Notes under the pieces: generated by a model
What the model was told of the DNA's origin: nothing
Seen by the model: the letters and a program-made list of their open reading frames with translations, nothing else
Databases searched by the model: none
From: Chionis minor
Taxonomy: Eukaryota > Chordata > Aves > Charadriiformes > Chionididae
Reading direction: 5' to 3'
DNA length: 64,000 nt
NCBI GenBank assembly: GCA_013398295.1
Contig: VZSF01008968.1
Coordinates: 434,001-498,000 of the forward strand
Program-made: the position numbers and the translations under genes
Part shown: piece after piece, positions 1-13,202 of the stretch
Layout: every line of letters starts with the position of its first letter
Position numbering within the stretch: the first letter of the stretch is position 1

Positions 1-3000
1 TCATCCATTCATCTCAAAGGTCACATCAACAACAACTAACTACTGACTGAAGCTTGGGAAATGACAAATCTATTATTGCATCAGAGTTGAAAAAAAGATG
101 TTACACTAACATTCTCTCTGCTGTGCAAAGGGAAATAATTTCTTTGTTATGCACCTTTTAAACTTAAATATGTGTTTACCTGTGTGCTGTAATGTACTGG
201 TGCATATATAAAAAATGTCTGATGTTGTCCTCATTAGCTGAAAGAATGCTAAGTCCCAGATCCTTCTTCCTCTGAGCCAGGTAGGACTGCTTCTGTAAGT
301 CAGGCAGTCCCCCAGCTACCTCTTGTGGGGTTCTTGTGATTCCTGGAGTCAGCACAGTGGCAACCACCTAGACTAGACAGACAGTAGCTCTGATGTGGCT
401 TAACATGCCCTGTCTCCCTGTTGGAAGCACTATGATGATAGGTCAACTGAACTTTACACTCACAGTATAGGCAGTTAGGGTAAGAGTGATGCAGGCTTCA
501 TTACAGCTGCCCAATGGATACTTCAGCCTGCTTGCAAAGTATGGAGGAGATCAGTTTACTTATCGATTCTATACTTGTAAGATCTGACAGATCTTAAGAT
601 ATCATGAGATCCACCGGGAATTTTTTCCATGGGACACAACACAGATCTTTACTGGCTGCTGCTGAAGTTTCAAATCTGCTGCAGGAGGCAGCCAGATCCC
701 TTGCCACCTCTGTGTGGAGCAGCTAAATCATTAAGTGGTGGAAGCACAAGTCCCGTTCTTACTGCTGTGGGCTGGATTCACTGCTGTGGACGGCAGCCAT
801 CTGCACCCGGTCATCTGCATCAATGAGAGCAGAAGGGAAGGAGAGGTGTCAGTGTCACTCCTGCCATAAGCAATAGACAGCACCACCTACTTTGCCACAG
901 TCTGCACCTCCAGCAGAAACCAAGGAGCAAGGGGAGAGCACAAAGCCATCTGTCTGCTGTGCAACAAGGGAACGCCATTTTACAAGGGTTGGGATCACAC
1001 AAAATGGCTGCAGCTAAGTAGGGAATACTTCTCCAAGAAAAGAAGTTGCAGCCTGCCTAAGCTCCCATGAGGTGTAGATAATGGGAGGCGTAGATAATAT
1101 GGCCACGTGGTAGTTCCTGCTGGCAGGCCAGAGGGAGTGCTTTCCCTCGTTACCCCACGGACTGATGTTACTGCCTTGCTACAGCCCCTGGCTGACAGAC
1201 CGGCTGCATGCCTCAGGGCTGGGTTCGGGGTTCAGCTCTGCTCCCCACCTCTGCCCGGCCCCACTGCAGTTCTTGCGCACCTGTTGAGCACTGTAAGAGT
1301 CCGAAGAGGAAGGTATCACTGCTGCTTTACCAAAGAAGAGGGTAATATTTAGCCATTCCTCAGCTCACAGGTAGAGACTGGGAATGCTGCAGTAACGTTT
1401 CCTGACTCATAAAGCAGCAAAAAGCTGGTGCTACCCCTAAGGGGTGTCTGCCTGTGCCACTTGCAGAAAGGGTGTCACTCATCCTTGCTTATTTCATGTT
1501 GGAGAGAAGGCAATGGGGTACAAGTATTACTGTGTACATTTGGAAAACTGTGACACTGGTGGTTTTTGTAGCTGTCTTGGTTTGATTTTAAACTGTGATG
1601 CTATGCCACTTCTATGCCAGAAGCTTCAGAAATAGGTCTGGGGGTAGTGAGAGGAATAAAAGGGGTCAAAATCTGGGAAATAAAAAGAAGGCGAGTCCTC
1701 ACACCTCTATTATAAATTGTTACTAATGTTAAACTAAGGAAAAAGTGAAGACCTAGTTCTACCGTACCGTTCCTCGGCACAACAGGTCACCTTTGGTTTC
1801 TAAGATAAATCCCATGATTTTTAGTCTCCTCTGATTTCAAAGCATTTTTTCAATGTGAAAAAGAACATCATCTGCATTTAATTAATGGGAAACAGCAGCT
1901 GGAAGATCTGTTCAAGGTCTCACATCAAGTGAATTTCAGAAATTGCAAAGAGAATAAACCAGTATGATTTTGAGTATCTTCCCCTGGTCATTGGCTCACG
2001 CAGCTGCTCCTTGGGAGACAATGACTCTCATTGTCTGTTCAGTGATAGGACAGGCTCTGCATCTAATGGGAGGTGGAAATGGTCTCCCATCTGCACCCCA
2101 CTTCAGCCATAGAATTTAAATCTGTACCTGTTCTTTCCAAGACACCTACATGAGAATGCCCAACAGTCTGCAGAACATAAAATAAGATGAGCTCATTGAT
2201 TTCTATAAAAACTCTCTGGGAAAGAAGGATGATACTTTATTGCTACAATAAAGGTCATGACACTGCTTTCTTATATTCGCGCTGTATTTTTAGAAAGCTC
2301 ACACAGCCCAGATCACAAAAATAACAAATCTCCATGAGAATGCTGAGGCTTCATCTTGCAGGTAGTTTATGTTATTAGGCTACCCTAAGTGACACTAAGA
2401 TTTCACAGCCTTAATCAACTGTTGATTTTAATTGCTAAGTGTAATCCATCTGTTCCGAAATCCACAGGCTAGCAATGAAATCAGCGTAGCTCGTTGTTTT
2501 GCGACTACAAGCTCTAAGCAGAGAACTGATTCGTGGTGCATGAAGCACACAAAAAAATGTGCCCTCTCCCAAAGATCAACCTCTATCAAGAATCTTTCTA
2601 TACCTTGCAGGATTGGGTGGCGTTGAGTACCAGTAGGCATGCTAACCCTACTGTATTGACTTCCTCATCAAAGAACCCCTGAAGCCCAGAGCTCCTTTAC
2701 CATGGCTGGTGCTGCTGGGCCTTCTTTTCCCCAGGACCCTGCCCCAGGAGGCTGATGCCTGCTCTCACCCCTCACTCATCCAGTCCTGACCTCTCTGCAG
2801 GGGAATTGCTCTGCCACACTTCACCAGAGGAGCTTTCAGCAGGTAGAGAGCAGAAAAGGAATAGTCTATGTTTGTGATTCCTGCAAGCCTCCAGAAAACA
2901 GTGAAAACTCATAGGGACCAAGCCGCCAAAATGAAACATCTGACAGCAAGTGGAAGAAGACTATACCTGTGATGACCAAACTTTTTGTTGCTATCAACAG

Positions 3001-4950
3001 AACAAGTCATTGGAAATTGCTTTTTAATTTACACTTGTAGGCATTGTCTGTCATGCTCAACCCACTTTTGTCCAGTATTGTGCTGCAGCTGAGCGTTTTG
3101 AGGAGTACAGCTTCCGCCTCTTCCATCTCAGACACCCAGCAGAAGGGGAATATTCTGATCTGGACAGTCCAGCAAGGCAGGACGGCAGTACCATATGTCT
3201 TCTGCATCACTCCAGTGGTAACTGCTTAGCAGGTTATCACTGGCAAAGAGCACCATGAACATATCCAGTAGTGCAGCAACACCCACCTGTAGTAAGGAGG
3301 GGAAGTGAGTAGTGGGTAAGAAAAATGAGAAGGAACTGCCAATGGTGTCCTAGGAGCTGGTACAATAATCAGGAGATGGGCAGGACTAGAATTTGTCAAG
3401 AAACAGACTTGTCTCTCTTACTTGTCATGATAGGAAAAAAATGAGTTATGACACTACTACAGGGCTTTAACCCTTTAGTATGAGGGTTTTGAAGGGTGAC
3501 ACTTGGCAGCATTTGTAGGGACCATTACACCACTAACAACCAGCAGCTTATGATTGCAGGCTGAATGGTCTGTTGTACAGACCTTTTGTCTTTTTTATTG
3601 CAAATATTTTAAAGAAACAAAATTTCTGTCATGTTCTGTCTTTCTATGCATAGGTTTTCTGTTTTATCCCCTCAGACAAGTACTGATGTAATTAAAAGAA
3701 ACAGAAATAAAATTCAAAGACTTCAGGAACATGGAACTATTACAATAGTAATACATTTGCAGACCTTTTGTCAAATGCATTTGCCTTTTTGATGGCACAT
3801 AATTGGTTCATTCTTTTTTTTTTTTAATATATTTTTATATGCCTTTTCAAATTTTCATTACTTTCAAGCCAACTAGATCCCAGGTCAGTATTGTGCTCTG
3901 TTCAAAGAACAGAACAAAGTGTACATTTGAATCCCTCTGCTAAAATCTATGAAAGACTAAATGAATTCTTGTCAGCTGAGTGCAAATAAGAGTGACTGAA
4001 ACATTTATCTAGATTTCTTTCCCAGCCATGGAGAGGTTAATGATTACAGGATCCAATTTAAAAACAAAACAAAACAACAACCACTTGATTTCAAACTGCA
4101 TAATCTTCCAAAGTGCATTTAGATTTTATTTCAAAGGGTTCTGTTTCAAAGCATATCCAGGCAGTCTATGACTATGACAATGACAGAGGCTTAAAAAACA
4201 TTCAACGTAGCCACAGTGTCACTGTTTGGACTAGACAATGGTCTTGTTCAAATGTTTTTACAGGAGTATGACTTTCCAAATCTACCAAAAAGTCTCTCAT
4301 AATCACGTGTGTCACACTCTATAATTTTGTGCCACTGGCAATGCAATCTAGCATTTTTGAAAACTGAACCACCTAGGAGAAAAGCAAATGTATTCTCAGC
4401 ATGTCACACATCCCTAATCTCTAAGCCAGGCTCCCAAAAACGAGCTCACAGGCTCTGGGAAAACAACTTTCTTTTGTCCCCAAAGACATGCTTTACAGTT
4501 AAAGCTTCAAGACTGCAAGGGGCAGTAAGTTAGTTAAGTCATGTAAGAGACATGATTTATTTTAGTAGGACAAAGAAAACTTTGAAACGTACTTCTTATT
4601 CTTTCCCATGAAGCTTACTCCACGTGCAAAGAATGAAGACCAGCGAGTACAGGATGGCAGCTGTAGCCCAGGTACCCGGCTGCTGCAGGTCCCTGTGCGG
4701 GGCGGCCCAGTTCAGCTGAGCCCCGTTGTCAGGTCACCGCCTGTCTCAATTTGGCTGCACTTGTTAACAACAAGGTGCTGAGAGAGCATTCTCTCCCACA
4801 TTCAGCTTGTTCAGTTAGACCAATACTCTGCATTTAATTTTTACTTTATTAAGGCTGTACCTAGGCTAAATGTGAAACTGATAAGCCACTGAGAGCTGCA
4901 CCCAAGTGGCAACTAAGTGACCTTTGCATTCCTTAATAAGCATGACACTC

Positions 4951-5056
4951 AAAAAAAACCCCCTCAAAATCAAAAAACAACACACACCCTGCCAAAAAAA
5001 ACCCAAAACAAAACAAAAAAACCCCCAAATACAAAAACCAAGAGAAAAAAAAAAGG
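4951..5056. repeat. A/C-rich low-complexity tract
   Basis: Runs of A broken by short C runs continue for about 100 bases. The composition is simple-sequence and any open frame through it (Lys/Pro/Thr-rich) is a by-product. It may be a degenerate poly-A tail, but no retroposed gene is recognisable beside it. Confidence 0.7.
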
Positions 5057-7928
5057 AGAAATAACCAGCTCTGTAAATATGTTCAGGCTCTTTAACCATA
5101 CTGGAGAATGAAATTAACAAAGAATCTCTAGATAAAATAAGAGGGGAACTGTACAGCAATTGTAACATGAACTGTATGTCCTACTTCTAATCCCTTTACA
5201 CCATTCAGGTAGCAGAAGAGGCTTTGGATAGATGTAGATGGATGTTCAGACAGTGGAAACTGCAAAGCAGACAAAAAAGACCACAGTGTATTGTTCATAG
5301 CCAGGCAGCAGTGTGTTCCTTTTCCATCGCACTTTTGCAGGTGTAATTGAATGCTTCAGAGAGCATCACCACTGGAGCACATGAATCACACCAGCCAAGA
5401 CTGCACTGAATGAACATTATCTACAATGGCAGGAGGCATCAAGGAATGCAAAAAAGGCATCTGCTGGGAATATTTTCAAATGTTGGAAAAGAAAACATCA
5501 GCAATTTGAACTTTTCTGATTGCTGAATTACCAAATCCCCAAAATATCCCAGAGAATAACAAATCATTCCGATTGTAGTATTTTCTCTATTTTGGAGAGC
5601 TTTTTTGGCTATTAGAAAAAGTGTAACTCAATTAGAATAAATAGAATGCCGTAACTCAAACTGGAATGCTTTTTCTTCACCTTGTAGTTAGGGTTTTAAA
5701 ACTTCTAGCACGCATGTTCTGAGTAAAGCAGAGTATTGTGTGAGGTTCACCAGTTGCAATACTGAAGGCTCACCATCTGGATGTCTCTACAGTTTCCTTT
5801 CCAAAGGACTGTGTCAAAACTAAAAGGCCTGGAGCCAGGAAGCCCTCATACGTAGTCCTTGACGTGACACAGACTCACTTGGGTGACTCCTGCAGGCTCA
5901 AAGACATTAAGTGCCTCCTGTGGGATGCAGAGATGTGGCTATGGCATGGATTTCTGCTGAGGTGTCTCTTCTGGAATACCATTTATCTTTGCTGCCGCTG
6001 TGATGAGGAGACAATGATGTGGAGGAGTTGGATGTTGCAATATTGCGCTTGCACTGCTGACATGCCAGATGGCAAAACAACTGGTAGCACTGGGATGGAT
6101 GATGCTGCTAGCTTGTCCTCTCTGCGCATAAAGGCAAAGAGAACAAAAACCAGCTCTAAAAGCTGCATTCTTTAAAGAGGCAGTACACTTCCTGGAGAGG
6201 CTAGGCATGACTGGCCCGCCTTGGGCTCAAATAAGCAAACACAATTTGTAACTGTTATTTATGCAGAGCTCTTATAGCAGATTAACGAAACCCAAGGCTG
6301 GTTTACAGGCCAATTTACATAAGTGTGCACGGATGCACTGGGGACTTTCCGGGACACTGAACAGTAATTCCCATCTACCTCTCCCCAGCCTCTTACCTCC
6401 ACAGCTCCTCACCAGTAACAAATACTCCTTCGGCTCATGTTCCTTTCATCTGCTTGACAATTGTGGTACTTAAAGATAGCAGGCCAGCACTAAATTCTGA
6501 AGGTGCTTTCCTCTTACATATATTTTTAGAAAGTAAAGTATGAGATTTCAGCAGAGCACACAAGTTTGGGGCTCACATAATGACAGACAATTTTTGGACT
6601 TACATTACCTTTGCCAGTGGATGGCTCCCAGTTACTGACCTTTGCCAATAGACAGTGGTCCGGTTATTGAAGATTAATAATTATACTGTTAAATAGATCT
6701 ATTTATGTAAGAACAACTCAGCAAACAGGGTATGAAAATGTCAGTGGAAGTGGCAATAAGCAGGATGTCAAAGGCTAGATGTTTTCTGATACTGAACTAT
6801 CGAATGTAGGGATGACATTGCCCTCTCGTGGGTAATCGCTGAAATGGAAAATGGCAAGCTCCAGTCCAGCGTGGTTTATTAATCCTGCAAGTCTCATTAC
6901 AGCAGGCACTTAAACCTCTTGACGTTTTCATTCCATGTGCTCAGGTCATTCAGAGTTGAGAACCTGTGGCATGCTTCAGGACCTGGACTTTCTCTTGGTT
7001 AGAAAACTCAGTGTGTTGGCTAGGACTACACCTATGAGTCTGTGGCCCAGAAGCATCCCTGTAAATGCCAGATATTTGAGCTCAGGATTCTCTTTACTGG
7101 AAAAACACGGAGAAAAGCACCACTTTTTAGTATTTTAGCCTAAGAACTAAGACACTAGGAGTCAAATCTGGATAAGACTGACATGCTTTAAAAATGCCCC
7201 GTCTTTTCTGTTCATCACCAGGTGATTAACCTAAGTAGTTCAGATCAAGTCTCCTAAAAGAGGAGTTCATACAGTACAGAGTGGAGGGATGGAGGCAAGA
7301 TGGTATTCATTTCACAAGACATGAACTATTTATGGACTGTATTGAAAATCTGTGTTACAGAGTGGGTGATTGGCCTGCCATGATGGCTGTGGACATTAAA
7401 AATAGGCTGTCCTGAGGGGTTACATATTATAAAGAGAGTCGATTTTGATTTTTGCCTAGATCTTTTCAGAGAACATTGTTGTAGAAGATGAACTATTCAA
7501 TGGGTAAAATGGGGATGGAGGGGAGGGAGCAAAAGCCAGCAGGAGATGACAGGAAGACTGAGGACAACCTAGCTTGGGTTTGCCTTAAGCAAAGCAGCAT
7601 ATTTCCTGTGCCCAGAAATGTTTCTGAAGTCCACATTGCTGCAATGACAAAAATGCCATAATCACTGATCTCAGAATGTCTTTATGAAGGAGGTACATTA
7701 TTTATACAGGTGGGTCACTGTCAATGGTGCACACAGGGTTGTTACAGTAAGTGTGGCTGCTGAGATATTACTCGTTAGTAAACATTCTCAACACCAGAAG
7801 AGTATCTTAAGCTCCTGTCATCCACTCTGAAGAGCAGTTGTTAATGACCACAGCAAAGCTATGTAAGAATACATTAAACTAGCAATGTTCTGGTTTTAAA
7901 ATGACTTGTTTATCTCCCATTCTACCCG

Positions 7929-7978
7929 ATTTTTTTAATATATATAATATTTATATATAAAAATATAGATATATAAAT
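7929..7978. repeat. AT-rich (TA/AAT) low-complexity tract
   Basis: Fifty bases consist almost entirely of A and T with alternating TA steps, partly self-complementary. It looks like a decayed TA microsatellite. Confidence 0.7.
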
Positions 7979-8626
7979 GTTGGTAGCAACTCCAGCAACT
8001 AAGTAAAACCTTAATCTGTTAAAGTCCTTGTTCAAAATGTCTGTTTGAATTTGTTTGGAATGGAGGACAAATACGGAAAGAACAAGTAAGGTCTTGCTCA
8101 GAGAACAGTGCTTTGAAGATTCAGCTGACTGTTGGAAAGGTGAGATGGGAGATAAGAGGACTACCTAGCAGATCAATGCACACAAGAAGAAACCACATTC
8201 AGACAGCTTGTCTTTCAGGATAAGACAGTAGAGGAGAATGCAAGCACTTTTTAAAAAATAGTGACCTTTACTGTGTTGGATATTGCATGTATAAGGTGTT
8301 TAAAGAGAGAAAAACGGTAGCAATAGTGCATCTCTAGATGAAGCCCGATGGGTTAAACAACGCTGAGATAAGCAAAGCAGTGCCTGCGTTTGATCTGGTG
8401 CTATCTCTGTGACGGAATGAATGACGAGCAGTACAGCACCCGCGTCTCCTGCGCTGTTGTGGCATGGCACTGCGGAGCAGATGAAACAAGCAGGACCCCA
8501 GCTGCAAAGCCAGAGCTGGCCTGCGAGCTCTGTGGTGGCCCTCACCGTCTCTTCTGGGCAGCAGGAGTCCCCAGGGTCCACCCACACCACTACAAATGGC
8601 CAGAAAAATCCCCTCTGTGAACTTAC

Positions 8627-8799
8627 CTGGTGCTGCAATGGCCTCATGGCTCCTTTCTGCCACATCTGCTGGTGACAGAATGTTTCTTTCTGGTATTAAA
8701 AAAGTAGAGAAGGTAGCATTTGGCACCCTGGCTGTAGTGGATGTTTCACCAAGTTTTTGGTATCTGTTCTGATCCACAAACGTGATAATGTCTTGTTGT
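8627..8799 (-). other. Candidate orphan exon of unknown gene
   Basis: On the minus strand a pyrimidine-rich tract ending CCCACTCAG precedes 173 open bases, followed by CACCAG and a consensus GTAAGT donor. One frame is open through the whole interval. It encodes about 57 residues including QQDIITFVDQNRYQ and ILSPADVAERSHEAIAAP, and continues open on both sides for 205 codons in all. I do not recognise the family. The segment begins on the third base of a codon, so it is phase-compatible with the NXNL2 first exon about 24 kb upstream, but that has a one-in-three chance of being accidental. It could equally be an exon of a separate transcript, a non-coding RNA exon, or chance. Only the splice-like borders and open frame are seen; the exon call is inference. 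Confidence 0.22.
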
Positions 8800-9398
8800 C
8801 TGAGTGGGAGGAGGGTGGAGGTGTCCCATTGTAACCCCATCCCTTTTGGACCCTCACATAACACGCAGCCCCCAGCCTCTTCTGCTCCAGTCCCTGTTTG
8901 TCCTGGCACTGCCAGTGTATCCCAGTTTAGAATTATATGCCTGCAAGACAAAAATTCAGTTTCTCCCCCTCCAGATCATCCCCTTCCTTTCAATTGTCTC
9001 CCTAAATTCCTCACCCTGAGCTGTCAATCTTCTCCTGTCTTCTCATCCCAGCCTAAGCTCTCTGTCCAGAAGCCAGCTCCTCCTGCTCTGCTAGCCCAGG
9101 TACCACTGGCTCCCTCTCCCACACAACTCTGGCTCCTGCTTTCACAGAGATTAAAAACCACAGGCACAAACTGCTTTTACCAAAAATCTGCCTGGGCAAA
9201 GCTCTGAGAGCAGGAAAGAACATGTCCTGGAAAAATGGGTGCAGTAGCCATAGCAGAAGCATATTTAAGTATGTTGTTAAGATAACCAGATGATATTCCT
9301 GTCTCTTTAAAATGGACTTAGAAGGTACCTGCAGTGACTCTGCACCCTTCCAGTGTCCTACATTATGTCTACTGACATGAGCGTGCTGGGACTTCATC

Positions 9399-9466
9399 AT
9401 TTTTCTTGGAGTAAACATTCTTTTCAAATACTGGAACTATACGATTTTTCTTGGAGTAAATATTCT
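9399..9466. repeat. Short direct duplication, 23-bp units
   Basis: A 23-base unit containing TTTCTTGGAGTAAA occurs at 9,399-9,421 and again at 9,444-9,466 with one base difference, a 45-base offset. This looks like a small local duplication. Confidence 0.7.
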
Positions 9467-12400
9467 CTCTATCTCCTTTCTCTTTTTTAGGATGTTCATA
9501 CATTTGGTGCTGTGGGCGAGTATGTAATTAACATATCGTGCCATCATGGGGTTTTTTTGTTGGTACATCTGGGCAGAGAAAAACATAGATGCATGAAGGT
9601 ACAAACTCATTTAGCAATTACAGCTACAGGTTATATTATGTTTCACACTCACAGCAAAAGGTGGTGCCTTCCAAATATTTCAGACCAAGAGAGCATAACT
9701 TTTTACACTCCCTTAAGATCAACTTTTCTTACTGAAAACATTATAAAGGTGTTATGGTTTTGTGAATCACCTGTAGATTATTTGCCATAATTGCGCAGCG
9801 AGTCTTTTTGTTTGTGGCAACTTTTAAGCAACCATTTCCCTGGGTAGTTTACAGCATTGCAGCTTCTAGTATTTGGAAGGAAAGGCTTTTCTACAAGAGT
9901 AAATTAAAAAAATGGATTGCTGCATTTTCTCTCATAGCAGAACTTTTTCCTAGTAGACAAATCATGTTGTTTAACTGAAGGCTAGGAAATGAACCTTAAA
10001 AATCTGCCTTGGAATCTCCTATTTTTTTGTGCGTACTAGTTCCTATTTGTGAATCTGCTTGCTGGTTTCATAGTAAGAAAAATGCTCTTCAATTCATTTT
10101 TGCAGTTTTGAGTCCTAAGAGAAAAAACATTCTGCCTTTCGTCATTGCTAGTTCCATCAATTTGCTATTGTTGTTATTATAGTCTACAGCAGCCCAGCGG
10201 AAGATTTCCACCTAGTGCAAAATAATGCAAGAGTGCCACTGGTCCATATTTGCAATATTCAGTGACAAGAGTCCTTATTTCTGAGCATGCTGATGAAAAT
10301 GCTTAGTGTGGTGTGTATCAGAAGTAAAATCAGCAAGAGTGGTGCTTTGCGGATAAAACCTTATGGACATGGAGTCATGAATGTACCACTAAATTAACAT
10401 GAGAGAGATGATCAATTTTTTAAATTTATATTTTGTTACCTACTGTCCCATCCTGGGTAACTGATAGGAACTTGAAATGCTTTCCTGCCTGCCTGATCAG
10501 GAGGCCTCTTCACTTTCTTGGAACTCTTAGTTATCCATGGTGAATCATCAGTTAGTTCATGTTTATTTTCAAGGTCCTATAACGGCAATTTAAGTCTTAA
10601 AGGAATTTTCAGAAGTATTACAAAATTAAAATGAGGAATTATCTTCATGCAGTAATATACTGTTGGATAGCCTAGTTTTTGTGTGTTTTAAGATGAGCTG
10701 GGGAGACCACTTGATACTGAGTAATATAAATAACAGTTCTGAATATTTAAATCATACATACATACACAGACCTTAAATTTTAAACTTCATTTTCTTTCTT
10801 CCAAACTATAACTCACTGGTGTAGCTTTATACATTAATTTTTTAAAAATAATCCATTTTACTTATTACATGCATTGTAAATTACACCTAATGCAAACAAA
10901 ATAAGACTGCTAGAAGATTTCCCTTACTATTGCATGAAAATTTACAGCTTGTGTACTTCAGTACAAACAGTAAATAGAAGAGTGATAAATACGGATGACA
11001 AAAACTGGAGAAAAACATGGAAAAGTAAAGTTTATATGCTGAAAACTGTGTGTCACTGAGAGCAGGTGACTACTGCTCCAGGACTAACCCCCTCATTAAC
11101 TGACCCTGCGTCCGGTGAAGTATGACACCTGGTAAGGTTAAAATAGCCTTTCTCATGAGTCCTCAGGAATTGTGAATCTCCTTCTTGGATAAAACATTCA
11201 AGGATTTGGAGAGAAATCTGAACATCTTAAGGCAGCTGAGCAGATAGTATTTCCCAACGTGAGCGTAGCACAGGGCAGGGAGGGGAGGATGTAACAAATA
11301 CAGTTTGCTGCCTTTTTCCTTCTTCACCTTGCCTAGCAAAGGGCCAAACCTGTCTCTGTCACCCTTGGGTGGGGATTCAAGTTCGGCAGCTGCCACTGAA
11401 TCTCGGCTTTGCTGTTCCATGCAGAAAGCAGAGGCTGTACAGAGGGCTGGAGCTCTCTCTCCACCTCACCCCCTGCACTTGGTTTGAACTACCCTTGGTC
11501 TTGGGTCTACAGCGACAGATACCAGCCTGAAGGCAGCTGGCCAGGTTAATAGCAATTCCAGGCTAATACACTTCCCCACTTTCCCCATTCCCTCTTAGCC
11601 AGGAACAGCTGCTGCTGGCTGTGTCTCTTGCTAGCTTGCTTAACTCTCAAACACCCACTCCCCTACTATTTTAAGGAGAAGAAACCCTCCCACGTCCCAC
11701 TTCAATAATCACCCCGGCTCTATCTGTCATAATTACACCACCCTTCTGAAAGCCACAGGAACGCTTCTGGAAGCCCTGCACTAATGGATTATCCGCACCC
11801 TAAGTGCAGTTGGGGTGTGGCAACAAATTATTGGTCAACAAGTACAGTTTGTCAACAAGTACAGCTGGGAATATACCATAGCATATCCAGACTGCACTTG
11901 ATGATCCTATCAAGTTCTCTCCTTTAAGCTCCAGCAGATCAAATATTTCTGACACAGCTTCTAGTATCCTCAGGTTTTATATTACACATTGTGTTTCGTC
12001 ATCTGACCATTAGATAAGAATGTTTTAGGATGAGACTGAAAACAAATACTTCAAACTAATAGTCTGCCTTCAAAGGACGAGTGCGTCAACTCATTTAAAA
12101 TGAATCTGTTAAGCAGTTTACAAACCATGGTTTCATTTGTGAGCAAGGAGCATTCTGCCTGGATTCACAGAGCTGAGTTCAGCTGGTCAAAAATTCCCAG
12201 GCTTGAAGTGCAAGAGAACATAGATTGCTAAGAAGCGGTCTGAGCTATTATGCTTTTGTGCATTGCTACACAAAATACCTGTCACCGTCTAAACATGCAA
12301 TCTACTTTGCAGATCCAGGTGAGGCAGAAGAAGGTTATTTCTACAGCTATAGCAGAGAAGGCAGGGAGACAGAGGTTCAGCCCTCTATCGGTATGAACTT

Positions 12401-13170
12401 GGACTTAGCATAACAGTACTAGGGTTTACATACATTCACAGCAGATATAAACTGCTCTGTGATGGGACTTGATACGGCAGGGCAGCATCTGTATAGAAGG
12501 GAACTGTGTTCCAGCAAACGTACCCATTTCTTCCTGATAACTCATATATTGCAGCCGTGTGACCTCCACATACCTCTGTCCATCTTCTCCTTCTCTCACT
12601 CGTGATGCTGCTGTGTCCTTGACACAATTTTAAGCATGGTGAGGCCTGCTTTCACATACCTGCTAGAATATTCAGACAAAGCTGGTGCTTAGTCCCTTGA
12701 CTTGAGCAGAAAGCCAAAGATTTGAAGTTTTTTAATTTACCACCACTTAACTAAAAGGTTTGGTGGTTTTTTGGACAATCTTGTTCATTTTCAAAGAACG
12801 TCCCACTATCTTGAACAGTTTGATGATTTAAACGCAATAGAATTTTATTGTCACAGCCCCACACCTGATTCAGCCCGGAGTCCCAACAACTTTCTCTGTA
12901 AGTTTCTTTCATGGCAGTTACAGCTACTTCTACACCATGCAGTTCAGTTCTGTCTTTCTTCTTTCCACGTGGGATACCTCTGCCTTGGTCTCTGCACGCG
13001 ATCTCCCCTTCTGCACCACGCAGAGTAAAATCCTCCATATACTCAAATTCTTGTGTGACCTTAAATGTGCAATTGTTCAAATTTCAAAACAGATACCAAT
13101 TAGAAAAGAACCATCTATTGTCTTGGAGGAGTGTGAAAATGCATCAACCTCAAATCTAAACTGAGATAGA

Positions 13171-13202
13171 ATGTGAATACTATGCCAATGTGAATACTAT
13201 GC
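13171..13202. repeat. Two-copy tandem repeat, 17-bp period
   Basis: The 15-base unit ATGTGAATACTATGC occurs at 13,171-13,185 and 13,188-13,202, separated by two bases. It is a simple slippage-type duplication. Confidence 0.75.

Larger units (their letters stand above)
1..8626. other. Intergenic stretch, no gene recognised
   Basis: I see no exon with convincing splice sites, no recognised protein and no RNA gene here. Open reading frames are all about 120 codons or shorter, overlap on both strands, and resemble nothing I know. A somewhat GC- and CpG-richer patch lies near 4,620-4,740. In the synteny model this sequence is downstream of the NXNL2 3' end. Confidence 0.6.

Noticed and set aside
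4866..5168. 100-codon minus-strand frame rich in Phe, Leu and Gly resembling a membrane segment
   Set aside because: It is the translation of the A/C-rich low-complexity tract.
12751..13080. Minus-strand open frame of 109 codons with mixed, protein-like composition
   Set aside because: No family resemblance, no consistent splice borders, and plus-strand frames of 75-85 codons overlap it.
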